In this document: positions 13,317 through 26,153 of the stretch, one piece after another
How the letters are laid out: every line of letters begins with the position of its first letter
How positions within the stretch are numbered: the first letter of the stretch is position 1
Origin: Erythrocercus mccallii
Taxonomy: Eukaryota > Chordata > Aves > Passeriformes > Dicruridae
Direction: 5' to 3'
Assembly: GCA_013397435.1 (NCBI GenBank)
Contig: VZRG01000034.1
Span: 1,423,865-1,487,864 of the forward strand
Length of the DNA stretch: 64,000 bases
Translations under genes and position numbers: made by a program
Notes under the pieces: model-generated
The model's database searches: none
What the model saw: only the letters and a program-made list of their open reading frames with translations
What the model was told of the DNA's origin: nothing

Positions 13317-15218
13317 TGCCTTATAATGCTCTCTATTTTCACTTCCCTGAGCCCCAAGGGTATAGCATTACCATTTTGCCAAGTAGGATCCAAGCCCTCT
13401 GATTGATGAATTGTCCATAGGATCCATATGGAGCTCCAGGAAAGTCACTGCCAGTCTATATAGTACCAAAATGTGTGCATGGGTCCCAGAGTGTACTGGG
13501 CACATATACAGGCTGCTCATGCCAGTGATCTCTCAGTGTGGAGCACTGTGTTTGTCCCTAGAGTTTGCTCCACCTCACAGCTCTGACAGTGAAACAGTGA
13601 TGGTTCTGAGTAATGGTCAGACATCATCACAATGAGCTCAGATGAGATGGCTAGAAACTAATTCTAATAATACCGGGTTAGTAAGCATAATGGGGAGTAC
13701 TTTCAGTGGGTTTTAGTACTGCAGAGGGAAAGTATATAATCTATTATGATACACATTGTTCCAAATACGTTTTAAAAGCTAAAACATAATTTTTCTTTGA
13801 ACTTTAGGCTTTGTTCAACTGCACGCACAATTAAGACACGTTCTGGTGCCTGAAACATCCAAATGGAGCTTTGTGTCCTTCTGGGACAGCAAGAGTGATC
13901 TGGTGGATCAGATCCAGCATTATCTAGGGTATTTCAGCTGGCACTAGACACATGTGCACAGACATATGGATCCCACCTCTAGTGTTGCCTGAGCGTGGAA
14001 CTCAGAAATATCTGTCTTGTCAAGCATTGCCATTAAAGGTTCTGTATTCCTAGGAATGTAGAAATTATTTCTGTAATCGTACATCGTCACCACAGTAAAT
14101 TCTTGAAGTCTTTAGGCTATTTTCTTGGGTGACTGATTTCAAGCTGTGAAGAAACTGCTTGTAGAAGAGATTGGTTTTGTTGGTGTTCCAAATATTATTA
14201 ATATAGTACTATAGTAAAAACTTGTATATTTTGGCATTAGCCAGTGCTGGAAAAAATGTTAAAATGGATATTTTGAAGAAATCTCACAGAGGGAGACTAG
14301 ATGATCTGTGGGGAATAGACAGTTTAAGCCTCAGGCTTCTTATATATGCCAATGAATGCAGGAGTATAAAACATTTCATTAGCTTTGTTTTAAGAACTCT
14401 GTCAACCCAGCCTGCCAGTTACATGCTCACCAGTGGTTAAAGACAGCAGGTGGTTTTGGCCAATCAAGCTTTTAAATGCATCTTGTCCCCACATTTTTAA
14501 TCTGGCTTTTTTGAAAAAACCAAGCTACTGATTGTCACTGGCAAGTTCCTTGGACTTAAGATTATTGGAGCACAATCATTTCCTCTTTCAAGGATTTGGG
14601 TTTGAGTCACTTTAGATTTGAAGTAGATCTCAAAGGTCACCAAAAAAGACCATGAGATTTGATAGCAATCATTTTTAATCCAGTTCATTTTACACTTATG
14701 CCCAATTCACATGAGCTAGATGCATTTAAAACTGTAGAGTTCAATGCCCTCCAATTACTCAAGTATCCAAAGCCGACCTAACAATTTTGAGACTTTAGAG
14801 GAAGAAAATGGTTTTGAATTCCCCAAAAGCCAGAAGAAGAATTCGTGTGACTGGGTACAGCTCCCAGGTATCCAGAAGATGAGACTTTCTCATGTCCTAG
14901 AGCAGGGCCCTCAGCCCCCATAATTTTTTTCTCAATGCAAATGAAATCAGTCAAGCATTTCTACATATTGGGTCTGTATTCCATTTTAGTCTTGTGTGTG
15001 AAGTGAAAGAGATTATATACAGGATTAGCAGTCAAGATATCCACAGGCAGCAGGGACAGCATAGTTCTCAGTGCACATTATGGTTAGAGCACAATAGCAA
15101 ACATCTTTGCCAAGATGATAAAGAAGAAACATTCTCTTTGTTGCCAATAATAAATATCTAGGGAAGTGTAAGTATATAATGAATAAGGTGTCCCTAAGGA
15201 AATGTTGGAAGAACCTAC

Positions 15219-15232
15219 ATATATATATATAT
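15219..15232. repeat. (AT)7 microsatellite
   Basis: Seven AT dinucleotides in an AT-rich setting. Confidence 0.9.
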
Positions 15233-17252
15233 TTACATATTTTTAGTCCCAGCAGCAGTAGAGCTATGTGAGTCTAGTGCTTTGCCCAGGGCAACTAGTT
15301 TGTTCAGAATTATCACAAATATCTTTTCAAATATCTTGCTGCTGTCAGCTCATAATGAGAAAATTTAGGCAGCCTTGCCAGAAACCCAGACTTTTGATAG
15401 TCAAAACAATGGTGTCCATTATGATCACAAATCTCTTTCTTTCTCACACACACACAAAACCTGAGCAAGCACCTGCAGGTTTCAGAATAAATTGAATATG
15501 AACTCAAAATACAACACCTTTTTCACAGCATAAACTGGATCCTGATGATCTTAATTTTTGTTAGAATATTTAACTAGATGAAAATCCTAGGCCAGAGTGC
15601 ACTATCTGATGGCAGCTTTCAGTCCATTAGATTATTTGTAGATATTTATTTACAAAAAATATGTAAAAACTATGTAAGAAAAATGTCAATGAGGCAACTG
15701 CAGATTTAATTTCTGCAGTTGGAAAAAAATAATTTCTCATACTGAAACTCTTCATTCTCCCTGCTGCTTTATGTTATCTCTGTTTTAACTGCTGTTAATG
15801 AAAGGCTCATCAAACAGCAATGCCAATACACAGTAATATTTAAATGCTGAAATAGTCTCAGTCCTCATGACAGCTCACTTTCAACTATTTTCCCTGCATA
15901 CTCTGCATCTCCATTTATATGAATGAGAGAAGGGTGAAAGTGGGGAGAATGGAGCAAGCATTGCACAGCTCTGCAGCCCCCTCCTGTCTTGTATATTTGT
16001 AAAAGAATGAAGGGAAAACATTTCCTGCTGAAGTAAATCCTAGATACTCCTTCAGCAAAAGGTTCTAAAATTAAGTAAATATTTCAAAACAAGACTTTGC
16101 TTAAGTTGCATCTTCCTTCAGTTGCCATTCTAATTTCTAATAATTTGATCAACTTGTTGCCCTACTTCTGTTGGTAAAAAAAGCCAAACCTGTCCCTGCT
16201 TCTAAATGCAGTTCTGTTTTGAAAAGTGACTAAAAATGGCATGCAGGATCCATGCTTATTCTGTGCCAGCTACTTCCTTATCGTATGTGCTCAATTTACA
16301 AGTAAGGAACCATTTCCTCTTATGTGTCAGCCCTGCAAATTTCAGGTAGAACCTGTAGGTCAACCCGGATTCTTTTCTCCGCATTTAGGGTGCCTAAAAA
16401 CCGAGGCTCTGGCAAATAAGAGTAAGCCCTCAGTTACACGTGTGTGGTTTTGTAGCCTTCTATGGCTTTGAGTGAGGTTTAATGGAAATGATTCTGTGGT
16501 TATAAACAGGAGAGAATAGAAAGCAGTGCAGTGGTCTTTCTGCTGGATCTGCTGTGCTAACAGGAGTAGAAAGCAATGAACAATAATTTTAATTATTAAG
16601 TGAACAGATAGAAAATATATAAAACTCTATTTAAAAAAGATGTTTGAAATTCCATGTTTTCAGAAATCTTTATCTTATATATTCAGCATTCAAGCAGAGA
16701 AGAAAAATAAAATGCTTCTCTTTTTTTATATGTGTCATTCATATGATAGGAAGGGAGTGTATAGTCCTCATATAACAAAAAAAGCCCAAAATTACCCAGA
16801 TTCTTTGCATGCAATATCAAAATAAAAGATCATTTATAACAAGTTCTCATTGTGGTGTGCAGCAAGTCAGAAGAACACATTTTGCTGTATGGGAATGATA
16901 ATCCTGTATGGGCATTTTATTATTTGTTAATCTTTGCAGCTTTGGCAATGAGGCATGAACATTTTTTAGTCTTCTGAAATATCTGTAGCCTGGAAGATTA
17001 GAGCTGAAGTGTATCTGATATATCCAAAAATTACCTAGGATAATAAATAGCAAGAAAAAGTTTTCCCGATTCAGAGTTTTGATTTTGCAATCCAAGTGTG
17101 GATTAAACTGATGTGTACAAGGCATACCCTGTTAGCAAGAGTAAAAAAAAAAATCCAAAAATACTATTTCCAGCTATGTAAATACTGATCAGTGGAGGCT
17201 TTGCTTGGATTAAATTGTTCTATTCTGATTTCTTCTGATTTCTTTCTTCCAG

Positions 17253-17376
17253 TTGTGTGTAATACTGGAGCCAATGCAGGAACTGATGTCAAGACACAAA
17301 ACTTACAATCTAAGTCCTCGAGACTGCTTGAAGACTTGCTTATTTCAAAAATGGCAGAGAATGGTGGCCCCACCAG
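17253..17376 (+). CDS. LDB2: LDB2 coding exon, LDB/Chip conserved region
   Basis: This is a 124-nt internal exon of the LIM domain-binding protein LDB2, a nuclear adaptor that bridges LIM-homeodomain and LMO proteins through self-association. It follows a pyrimidine-rich tract ending TTCTTTCTTCCAG and ends before a GTATGT donor. The 41 codons run from LCVILEPMQELMSRHKTYN through SPRDCLKTCLFQKWQ to MVAPP, plus one leftover G (phase 1). The NLSPRD variant matches LDB2 rather than the paralogue LDB1, which has SLSPRD. From family knowledge this segment forms most of the LDB/Chip conserved domain that binds SSBP proteins. It joins in frame to the exon at 18520. It is also phase-compatible with a candidate terminal exon at 40921. 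I see no break or missing residue. Confidence 0.97.
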
Positions 17377-18519
17377 GTATGTTTCACTTCCAATACTCCA
17401 CTTATTTCATAGTAAAATTAATAGAGAAGCAATGGGAAAGTTTACTTATAAAGGAAAGTAATAAAAATTAACAATACTCCCAAAGCAAGCCTGAAAACTA
17501 TTCTGATATTTTATAATTTCAGTCTGACACAACTGATTTAGAGATGTGCATACTGAGATGGCTTCACTATGACTAGGATATAATTTAGTACAAAAATATG
17601 TGTAGATGGAATGCAAAATGCCTACTGGCTCCATTAGAATTCATTGTTTATGTAATCCTGCATCCTGCTGTGACTCTGAAATTACAGCTACAATTCATAA
17701 TTAATTGTCTTTGAGACTAATATCAAGTTATTTACAGGCCTGGACCTAATCTCCTTCCTCTTACACCTCAAAATAATAATTCTCTCTTTTTTCAGATTAT
17801 AAACGTTTTTATATCTGAGTGTTCTCATGGGTGCCCAGGCCAAATTTTGAGAAGAACAATTGCTCCTCTGTGCTTTCTCAGTTTAAGCAAAGCTGTGTAA
17901 TTGTCCTAATTCAGTCTGAGTTTTGCAGGCTTGCAGGGCAATGGCATTAGCACACTTTATTGGGTTCTCTTGGGAGCAGCACTTTTAAAGGTGAAGCCTA
18001 CACATGATTTAGAAAGAACTCAAAAGGTGGTTGGTTGCTTGTTGCTTGCTGCATCAATGGTAGCAGTAGGGTAGAAAACCTCTTTTGCCTTTGTCTCTGG
18101 CTGCATCATTTGAGGGTGTACCCTACATCACAGTAAGACCTGCATTTTTGTTTAGCACAGTTTCTTGCTGTGTGACCTTCAGCAAGTCCCACAGTCACTT
18201 TGACCATAATGATCTTTATCATGATACTCCCATCAGTAAAATGCTTTTGAATGCCTTTATAGACAATGCTGGGACAATAAGCTTTGTTAATCCATCAGAA
18301 AAAATTGAAAGCAAATTCCATTGATTTGGTCCAAATATCATTCTACAGTTTGTATGTTAACACAGCTTTTTAAGTTTGTATCTAACACAAACTGCTACTA
18401 TTAAACTTAGTAATTTAAAACTAATTGAAAAAATATTTCAGCACTTCTTCTTATGGATCATTTTAGTTCATGCTTTACAGTATCTGCCATTTGCTTTCCT
18501 TCTTATCATTTTATTGCAG
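17377..18519 (+). other. LDB2: LDB2 intron between LCCD and NLS exons
   Basis: A 1,143-nt GT-AG intron in phase 1. It begins GTATGT and ends in a T-rich tract followed by a tandem CAGCAG acceptor. Open frames inside it are short and show no recognisable protein. I see no repeat element in it. Confidence 0.95.
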
Positions 18520-18671
18520 CAGAACCCACAAGACAACCAACAACCAAACGGAGAAAAAGGAAAAACTCTACCAGCAGCACTTCCAACAGTAGTGCTGGGA
18601 ACAATGCAAATAGTACCAACAGCAAGAAGAAGTCAGCTGCTGCAAACCTGAGTCTATCAAGTCAGGTACCT
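18520..18671 (+). CDS. LDB2: LDB2 coding exon, NLS and Ser/Asn-rich linker
   Basis: This 152-nt exon completes the Ala codon begun at 17376 and encodes fifty further residues. They run from EPTRQPTTKRRKRKNSTSS through a Ser/Asn-rich linker and a KKK cluster to NLSLSSQVP. The basic TKRRKRK stretch corresponds to the nuclear localisation signal of LDB proteins. The linker separates the SSBP-binding and LIM-interaction parts. Both ends show possible splice-site choice. The acceptor is CAGCAG, so the single Ala may be skipped. The donor region is CAG-GTACCT-GTAAGT, so the terminal Val-Pro may be included or lost. The stronger-looking donor GTAAGT starts at 18672. Identity with known LDB2 is near complete; apparent substitutions lie in the linker. 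Confidence 0.97.
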
Positions 18672-19610
18672 GTAAGTCTCATTTTCCTTTTAGGCCTGAA
18701 TCACTTACTGTGCTTTAATTCTTTCCATACATTGTAAAGAAGGTGCATTCTTGAGCCAAAACTATCACAAGCAAAAGGCAATCTTGCACAGTGTGCTGTG
18801 GTAGCTGGGCAATTAGTGGAAAGGTGTGAAGAAGCTGTTCTGCAGTGCAGCTTTAATGCAGGACCCTCAAACAAAAGTGTCCTAAGGATCAGATGTGATT
18901 TTTAAAGGCCTGGGCCAGTTCCCCTTTTTGTCAGGGGCAGCCCCTCCACTAGTAGTGGGATTCAGATTAGGCCTTGTGTTTTTAGACATGGTATGAGCCT
19001 TGCAGACTTCATCTGGCAGGTGCTGAGCGAAGATGTGTCCCAGTGATGCAGCACCGCTGTACCTGAGGAAGCCGCTGATCTCTCTGTGTTAGTACCTTGC
19101 CTCTAATTGGTGCCAGGTTCAGATGCTGAGCAGGAACAGGTTATGATTTAACTTACCTGCAGTGCTTAACTCTTTGTCCAATCACTCCACCTGCAGAGGG
19201 TAGATCCCCTGGAATGTGGCTCTCAGCTTATCCAGCCTTCGAGCTGTAACTGTTGACATCCTAATTGTATAGGGAGACACCAAGTCATTTCCAGAGTAGC
19301 AACTGTATCAGCACTTTAATAATGTTACATTTACTGCCTTAGTCACAATATAGGGGTAATCAGACCCCAAATTGTGACAAAGTGTGCCTTAGTCAATAAG
19401 GAGATAGCTTATGCATTTTAAAGCTCAGGAAATTAATTTGATATTATAGGAACCATAAAGTCATATCCTGGGAATAACATGCAGGTATTTTTATTGGATT
19501 TTTGATCAGCAGATAGGAAGGGGTTAGGTCTCCTCTGAAACCTGACAAAGAATACAGGCATTTTGTTAGCACAAAGCAGACACTTCCTGGGAAGCTTAAA
19601 TACCCAGATT

Positions 19611-19647
19611 AAAATAAAAAAATAAAAAATAAAAAAAAAAAAAAAAA
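19611..19647. repeat. A-rich tract (AAAAT units then A-run)
   Basis: AAAAT-like units lead into a long A-run and a short GA tail. It could be an old retroposon tail or simple expansion; no element body is recognisable upstream. Confidence 0.9.
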
Positions 19648-22600
19648 GAGAGAAGAAAAGGACAAGTAGACTAACACCAATGAAATGAAATTAAGATTTT
19701 TGTTTAGCAACTGATTTAGCAATCCACTAGTTTGCAGCTTTGGGCTTTCAGTACATTAAAGTCATATTTCCTCCTTGTCATATTAAAATTGGCTCACATC
19801 ACCAGAGTCAAATTCTTTTCCTAATATAGGCATCTCTGTGTTTTTCTGGCAGCACAAAGCAGTCAGAAGGCTGACTACCTGATCTTCTGGTGGCAGGCAC
19901 CACTCTGCCCCACTGATGGTGTCTGCTAGAAAAACCATTGGATCAATATTCAACCATATTTAAGGAAAAAGTGCAATGAAGTGCAAAACCAAGCAACCAG
20001 CTAGTTCCTTGCTGTCTCCAACTTTTAAAAGACAGCAAAATCATTTTCTGTCAACTACTCTCTGCTCAGAGTTCAGCAAGACCAGAATCTCTCCAGTCTC
20101 TCTTCAGCCTGCTCTTCCCTGGAGAGAGGACTTTTGTTGCCTTCAGTGGTAGTAGCTGTGTGTACTTGAATGTTTGAATGTGATTGAGCCCTCTGATAGT
20201 TACCTGCCACTCCCACTGATATTGAAAGTGACTTCAGGTGCTGAAGGCTACTCCTGACAGATGAAGTAGTCAAGGCTGCTCTTCTGATGGAGATGATGGT
20301 TGAGCATGTGAGACATACTGGTAAAGTTTATTATGGTATGAGGGATGGATTTTTAGCCTTCATTTACTTTCAGGATACTGCATACTCAATGTTTTTCAAT
20401 ATTCTTTGCTTTCTGTACCAGAGTAGCAAAATGGTCCAAACTCTTCTGTATGGAGGATCAGGTTCCATTTTTAGGACACTTTTCCTTTCCATCTGCAAAG
20501 GGGAAAATGATTAGCTGTTCGATTTGACATACTAACAGCTCTTCCCATCTTCCCCACAGCAAAGATAGCAAACCAGATGGAACTGATGGTTTGGCTACCC
20601 TGTAGAGTAGACAGAACTCAAAATAATTTTAGCAGGAGGATATTTTGGTGTAAGACTATTCAACGCTTTTCAGTTTAATAAAGAGATGTTATCCCACGCT
20701 TCTTCAAAATATGCATTCTTTGAAGTGGACCTTGTTGCCGTTGCTTTCTGAAGATAGCTGCAGGTAGCAGTAACTTGCTTTCTTTTCTTTCCCATTACTG
20801 TACTTTAAAGTGTATCATTTAGTAGCTAATGTTTGGTTTCCGCAAGAGATCCTTGAACACAATTTGTCAGTTTTCAATTCACTAAAATATTCATTTGGCC
20901 ATACAGCTTTCTGTGAATGGGACTTTCCTGCTCAGTAGAAAAAAACCCCACCCAATTGAAATCATTCACTTTCAGTGCTAAAAGAATTTCCCCTCTCCTT
21001 ACTAGAGAAGAGGAGTGGAATCACTGCATCTTCTATCCAGATGACTCAAATAACCAGAGCTAGTTTCAGTTCCATTTTTCTTATCCTCCTCTCTGGAGAA
21101 TCCCATAATGAGCTCATATCTATATCAGCCCTGGATTATGTGAAGTCCTGTATTCCAACTTTCTCTTTTTCTCCAATGATTTCTTCCCTGCCAGCAAAGT
21201 CAGTCTCTCCACCATAATCACAACTAATTTCCTGCCTCTTTTATGCTTTTATGTTGTTTTAACTTTGATAGTAAATTAATCCTGATTAAACAATGTTTTC
21301 TTAGCCTCTGTTCTATATGATATTTCCTGATTTAGGACATTAGTAATTATTCCATTTTGCTCCTACATTAATGCTGCATGCACTCTAGCAAATATGTGAA
21401 CTCCCATACACCTCATCTACTCTTCTCACTCACACTATTAACTTCTGTTTCTTTAATGAGGTTTTTGTGCCTGGAGAGGAGAATGTTCCATGTTCAGGAT
21501 AGCGTCCAGAAAACAGAAGTACCATCAGCTATAGCAAAGCTTGAAACTTCAGAGTTTTGTCATTTTCCCCATAACCCTTTCCAGCTCTTCAGATAAATAC
21601 AATGGGCTGACCAAACCTTGATTAATGAGGGAATGTTTCTTGTCACATAGATATTCTCCTACTAGAAGAAGGAGAAGGTTATGCTATTTCCTCCACCTGC
21701 ATTACTTTCTGGTCAATTCTCCAGGCAAAGACAGTACAGACAATACAGAGCCAAGCTCAGAAAGCAAAATGATGTGATTGTGTTTCCATGCATGGGTCAG
21801 GTTGACACTACATCCTGAAGCTCAGTTGTTGAAGCCTAATCAATCAGTATCATTTGTGTTCCTTGTGTTGCCTTAAATTTGTTAGCATTTCCACAGTGCT
21901 GATGCATTCTGATACATCTTTAATGACAATCCATAAAAGCATCTGAAGGGTCTCTGCTAGTGGGTGGGTATCTTCCCTCTCATCAGGAATTTGAAAATTT
22001 TCACTCTTAGTCTGTCCTCTTATCTCTAACTATTGGTTTTGGTTTCTCAACTGTGGTAAATAAAATACAAATTTTTGTCCTTTTGACAGTCATTTGCACT
22101 CTATTGTACCCATTTTCTCTTATGATGGTGGGATAAACAGTGGTTTCTGTGATTCTGTTGATTCTCAGGCTACTTATTGCAGACCTTCAATATCTCTTGT
22201 CAACGTTACTCTTCTGGCCCAAGTCCCTTGTTTAATACCTTTTCTATGTGTTATATATTTCCTACATATTTCCTACATTCTTAATGCAAATGCAGTTAGC
22301 CAGTGTGCCCCATGATTGCACCACACAACTCATTCTTAGGTTGGCCTATTTTTTGTCCGGTGATGCTTTTGACCCAAATCCTGTAGGTGCTGAGGCAACA
22401 CACTGCAGAGTGGTAGAAGTAGAACTAAGTGCTGCTAAAGTCAGTCCAAAAGCAAAAATACAAAAACATTTTTCTCACCAAAAGTTTTCTTTCTCAGGCT
22501 CTCATGGGTGCAGGCTCAGTACTGCCAGTGCTTCCCATAGCATTGACTTGTTTTAGCGCATAAAGAAAACAGACAAGACAGGGACCCAGAAACTGTAGTC

Positions 22601-25300
22601 CGTTCAGCTGCTTTAGTCTCAGCAGATGCCAGTAATTTAAACTTGGATCTGTTCATATTCTCAGTCACATCTGATCTTTGGAAGGCTTGTTGGGCAGAAG
22701 CTGGAGTTACCAATTTCCACTTTCCTCTAGACAAAGAGCAAAGATGGGCAATAGTCCTTCTGCAAAGTTCATAGAAAACCTGCATTTCTAATGTTAGCCT
22801 TCCTATCATTTTAAAGAAATTAATTACCTAATTTAGGTGTGTCATTGTCTTACCATTTACACAGTACTAATAATTTCCTCTAGTATTTGAAACTAAATGC
22901 AATATTTTTCCAAGACTTTGCTCAGTTTTCAAGCCTTCTTACTGGCTAAAATCATATTCCTTAGCATTTTTCATATTCTTCTGTTTCAAATAAAACTTTC
23001 TTGAAAGCCCAAACCCTTGTACTTTTGAGCAGTGATTTGTGTACTGTGATCTGTGGATTACAGGTATAAGCAAGGTCATCAGAAGAGGTCCATACAGCTA
23101 TTTTCATTTAAATGTCACTCTCTGTTTAATTAAGCTTAATTACAACAGGGCACATTGATCCATTTTCATATATTTGAAACTTGATAGCAATCCACATCTC
23201 TCACAAACTCTAAGAACCATTGCTCTATGCTGCTCCCAGTCATCACGACAGAAATTAATAGTGGATTTTGCTGTAATTTACTAATGAGGATCCCATTGAG
23301 TGTAATGCTGTAATCATGAACCCAGTGAAACATCATATATTGGAAAGAATAAAGCATCACTATATGCCACTGAGTAAATGAAACATTCTTTGTTACATCC
23401 AGAGTCTTAAGTAGAACCTCCTTACACTCTTTAAGCAAGTTACATACCTGAGTAATCTCTCTTTCTCTGTAAGCTCCTCAGAAACCAAATCCATAAATAA
23501 ACCTTCTAATGTGGAAGGGAGCAATGCAATCTCTTACTTGTTTCAGAAACGGGGTAGGTTTAGGTGATTTGTAATGGATCTTGTAGAACCAGAGCTACCG
23601 TTCCAGGGCCAGAAATAAGTGTCAGAAATGATCCAGTGTCTCAAAACTGTGCGATTCAGAATTTAGTAGTAAGGAGATGAGAGAAAGAACAACTTAGTTT
23701 CCAGCTTTTGTGCTTTAAGAAAAACATTCCAAACAAGAACAGAATGTCAAGTTAACAGTGAGAATTATGATGAGACATGAAAGATTTTTCTCTGGGAAGT
23801 GTGTACTCTGAAACCTAATTAAAATGTCGGTTCTGTTTCTAAAGATCATTTCAATATCAACGTCAGTCTGATGTTTTTTCTCATGGAAGCTGTGACCATT
23901 ATGGGTGTAGGAATTAGTGGGGCTCTCAGTCATTAATAATTTTTGTGCCAAGGAGCTAAAAAGTCAGTTATTAAAATAATTACCACTCACAAAGTTCCAT
24001 AAGAAGGAAAGCAGGAGGAGGAACCCTTCTTCTTTTCACTTAGCACTTAGAAGTATGCTAGCTGCTAAAACTAGTGCAACTTTCAGTCCTTGGAGGATGA
24101 GATGTGTTTGAATGGTATACTTGAGAGTGTCAGATATTTTTAATTACCTTGGGCTTGTGAAGCACTGTTTGTCTACTTCTGGGTGCTGTGACAACGGACC
24201 TACGAAGTGATCACTGTAACACACTGAGCGAGGCTACGTATTAACAGCAGCAAAGATGGCAGGCTTGGGGATGGGGAATTTTACATGGCCCATCAGATAT
24301 TTTTATCTCCAAACTTCACTAAGACATTGTTTAGACATAGGATGATCCCAAGTTAAAAAATGTAGTCACTTAACTGGGCAGGGCAGAGCTAAATTTTGAG
24401 GCTTGGTATAAAAAAAAGATGAAAAGTTGTAAAGGTGAAAAGATGAAACCTAGAAATGACTAGTCTATTAAATAGAAGTGCTTGCATTTGAGTGTTGTGT
24501 GATCTCTGTGTATAGTTTATATGCATCAATTTAAGTTTGGATGGCAACTAGGGTTATTACAGGATGAAAGGTATGATATACATGAAAGCTGCTTCTGTGG
24601 TTATATTATAAAATACTACATTTCTATCACATAATGTAAAACAACCACTGCTTTATTTACAGTGCTTCACTACAACCATATTTTACTATCATGAGACATT
24701 CCTTGACCAAAAATGTTGTTTCTAATCACAGAGTAAATTAATAAGATTGAGTGACTACAGTCTAAATCTTTTTAAAACTAATTTAGTCAAATATGTGCTA
24801 CCATAACTAGGCCATAGCAGTGTGTGCTGCCATGCAAGAGACTAGGGTTTAATTCTTGGATTCTGCTTCTCACTCCATGAGCAGGAGCTAGGAGCACTCC
24901 AGAGCTGCAGCCTCAACCCTGGGAGGGATGGAGCCTTGTGTCATTCAACAGCAGTGACCCCCACTGGCCAATTTAAGGAGAAGCATTGAGGGGCTCTAAA
25001 AGGAGTCACTTCCAGTCCTCCTCAGAGGTTGGTGGTCATTGCACGGGATCTAGTGAGTGGAGGTTCAATGGGGTGCACTTGGTGGGGTCTTCAGCTTTCA
25101 GTCTGAGGAGCAGAATCCTCTGGGGAGGAAACAGCATGTGCGCTTCCTGAGACACTATTTTTGCCTGATATAGCTATAAGTGGCAAGATTGTCAAGAATT
25201 TTTTTTTCAGATGTCCTGTAACGAATGCTGTGATATCTATCTTTTAAATAGAATGAGGGAAAACTCCACTAACCTCAATATAATTGTAGTTTAATTCCCA

Positions 25301-25324
25301 GAGAGAGAGAGAGAGAGAGAGAGA
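25301..25324. repeat. (GA)12 microsatellite
   Basis: Twelve uninterrupted GA dinucleotides within the LDB2 last intron. Confidence 0.97.
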
Positions 25325-25763
25325 CTCAATAGCAGAGGGGGAAATACAAGTGCAAACTGTTCTCTCAGTGGGAGTCATTATATGAAAGGAATAATATTTG
25401 GAATGAACCTGAGAAACCAGAGGTGGAAGTACTTACAAGGTCATTGAACATCTCCCCACTAATGCACGAATGTTTCCTGCCACAGATTGAGATTTTTTCC
25501 TGGCCTAGTGTTAGGTGACCTGAGCAGTAAAACTAGCACTGTTCCAATGGGATTGTTAATCCTCAGCCTACCATTATCAGGAACAGGAACATTGTTTTAG
25601 CAGTGGGGATTATATTTTTGTTTACTTAATGCCATCTTAGTACCCTAGTCCACATCTCCTCAGATTGGCCTGAAGTGATTGTCTTCCTTTCAGCACTTGC
25701 AGCTGTTAAGCATATTTCCCTTCCCAATCATTTGGTGGATGTAATGCATATTTAATTCTTTCA

Positions 25764-26153
25764 CGTGGCCTCCCCAGCCAGCTGCTGTAGCCCCATAGTG
25801 ATTTTTGATGCGCTTGTCCAAGTCTCCTCTGAGTTGCTGACCTCTTGCTGGTATGGCAACAGAGAGACCTTGAGGCCTGTCCTTGAGGATGTCAAAGTAA
25901 AAGGAACTGTTGCCACCTCGGTCTGTGATTCTGTGTTTCAGCCACTGTGGTCCTTTTTGCCTGCCATGTAGCACTGCACACTCACACCCAACTCGCTGTC
26001 CTCTGCCAGGTCTCTGTCATTAATGCTCTCGCAATACAATGGGATCAGGTCTGGTTCAGCAGTGCACACTATATATTTCCTGTTGTTTAGAGGGATGGGA
26101 TAAATTAGAATAAACTTTTGCTTATGAACACCTTTCTCTTTTAAACCTCTATG
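25764..26153 (-). other. Unassigned open stretch, possible decayed coding or transposon fragment
   Basis: Read on the minus strand, one frame is open from 26153 to 25941 (71 codons). It then meets a single stop at 25938-25940 and is open again to 25764 (58 codons). The translation is not obviously low complexity; it includes NNRKYIVCTAEPDLIPLYCE and, after the stop, TEVATVPFTLTSSRTGLKVS. A second minus frame is open across 25690-25974, and the plus strand is partly open too, so moderate GC content alone may explain much of this. I do not recognise a family. A decayed retrocopy, an endogenous-virus fragment or chance are all possible. Confidence 0.2.

Larger units (their letters stand above)
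1..17252 (+). other. LDB2: Probable LDB2 intron, 3' portion
   Basis: I read this stretch for the preceding LDB2 exon, which should encode the segment ending in TLNYLR, and did not find it. The simplest reading is that the whole stretch is the 3' part of one intron whose 5' exon lies outside the window; LDB2 is known to have very long introns in mammals. The open frames here are short, unordered and lack family features. The stretch contains an A16 run, a TATCTA microsatellite, purine-rich and A/C-rich tracts, and one CpG-rich patch, listed separately. Intron assignment is inference from gene orientation; a short undetected exon cannot be excluded. Confidence 0.6.

Noticed and set aside
25690..25974. 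Possible ferritin-like pseudogene on the minus strand
   Set aside because: A few residues (RGG, HY, GHV) line up loosely with ferritin, but the spacing is wrong by about thirty residues and the rest does not match. I keep it as unassigned.
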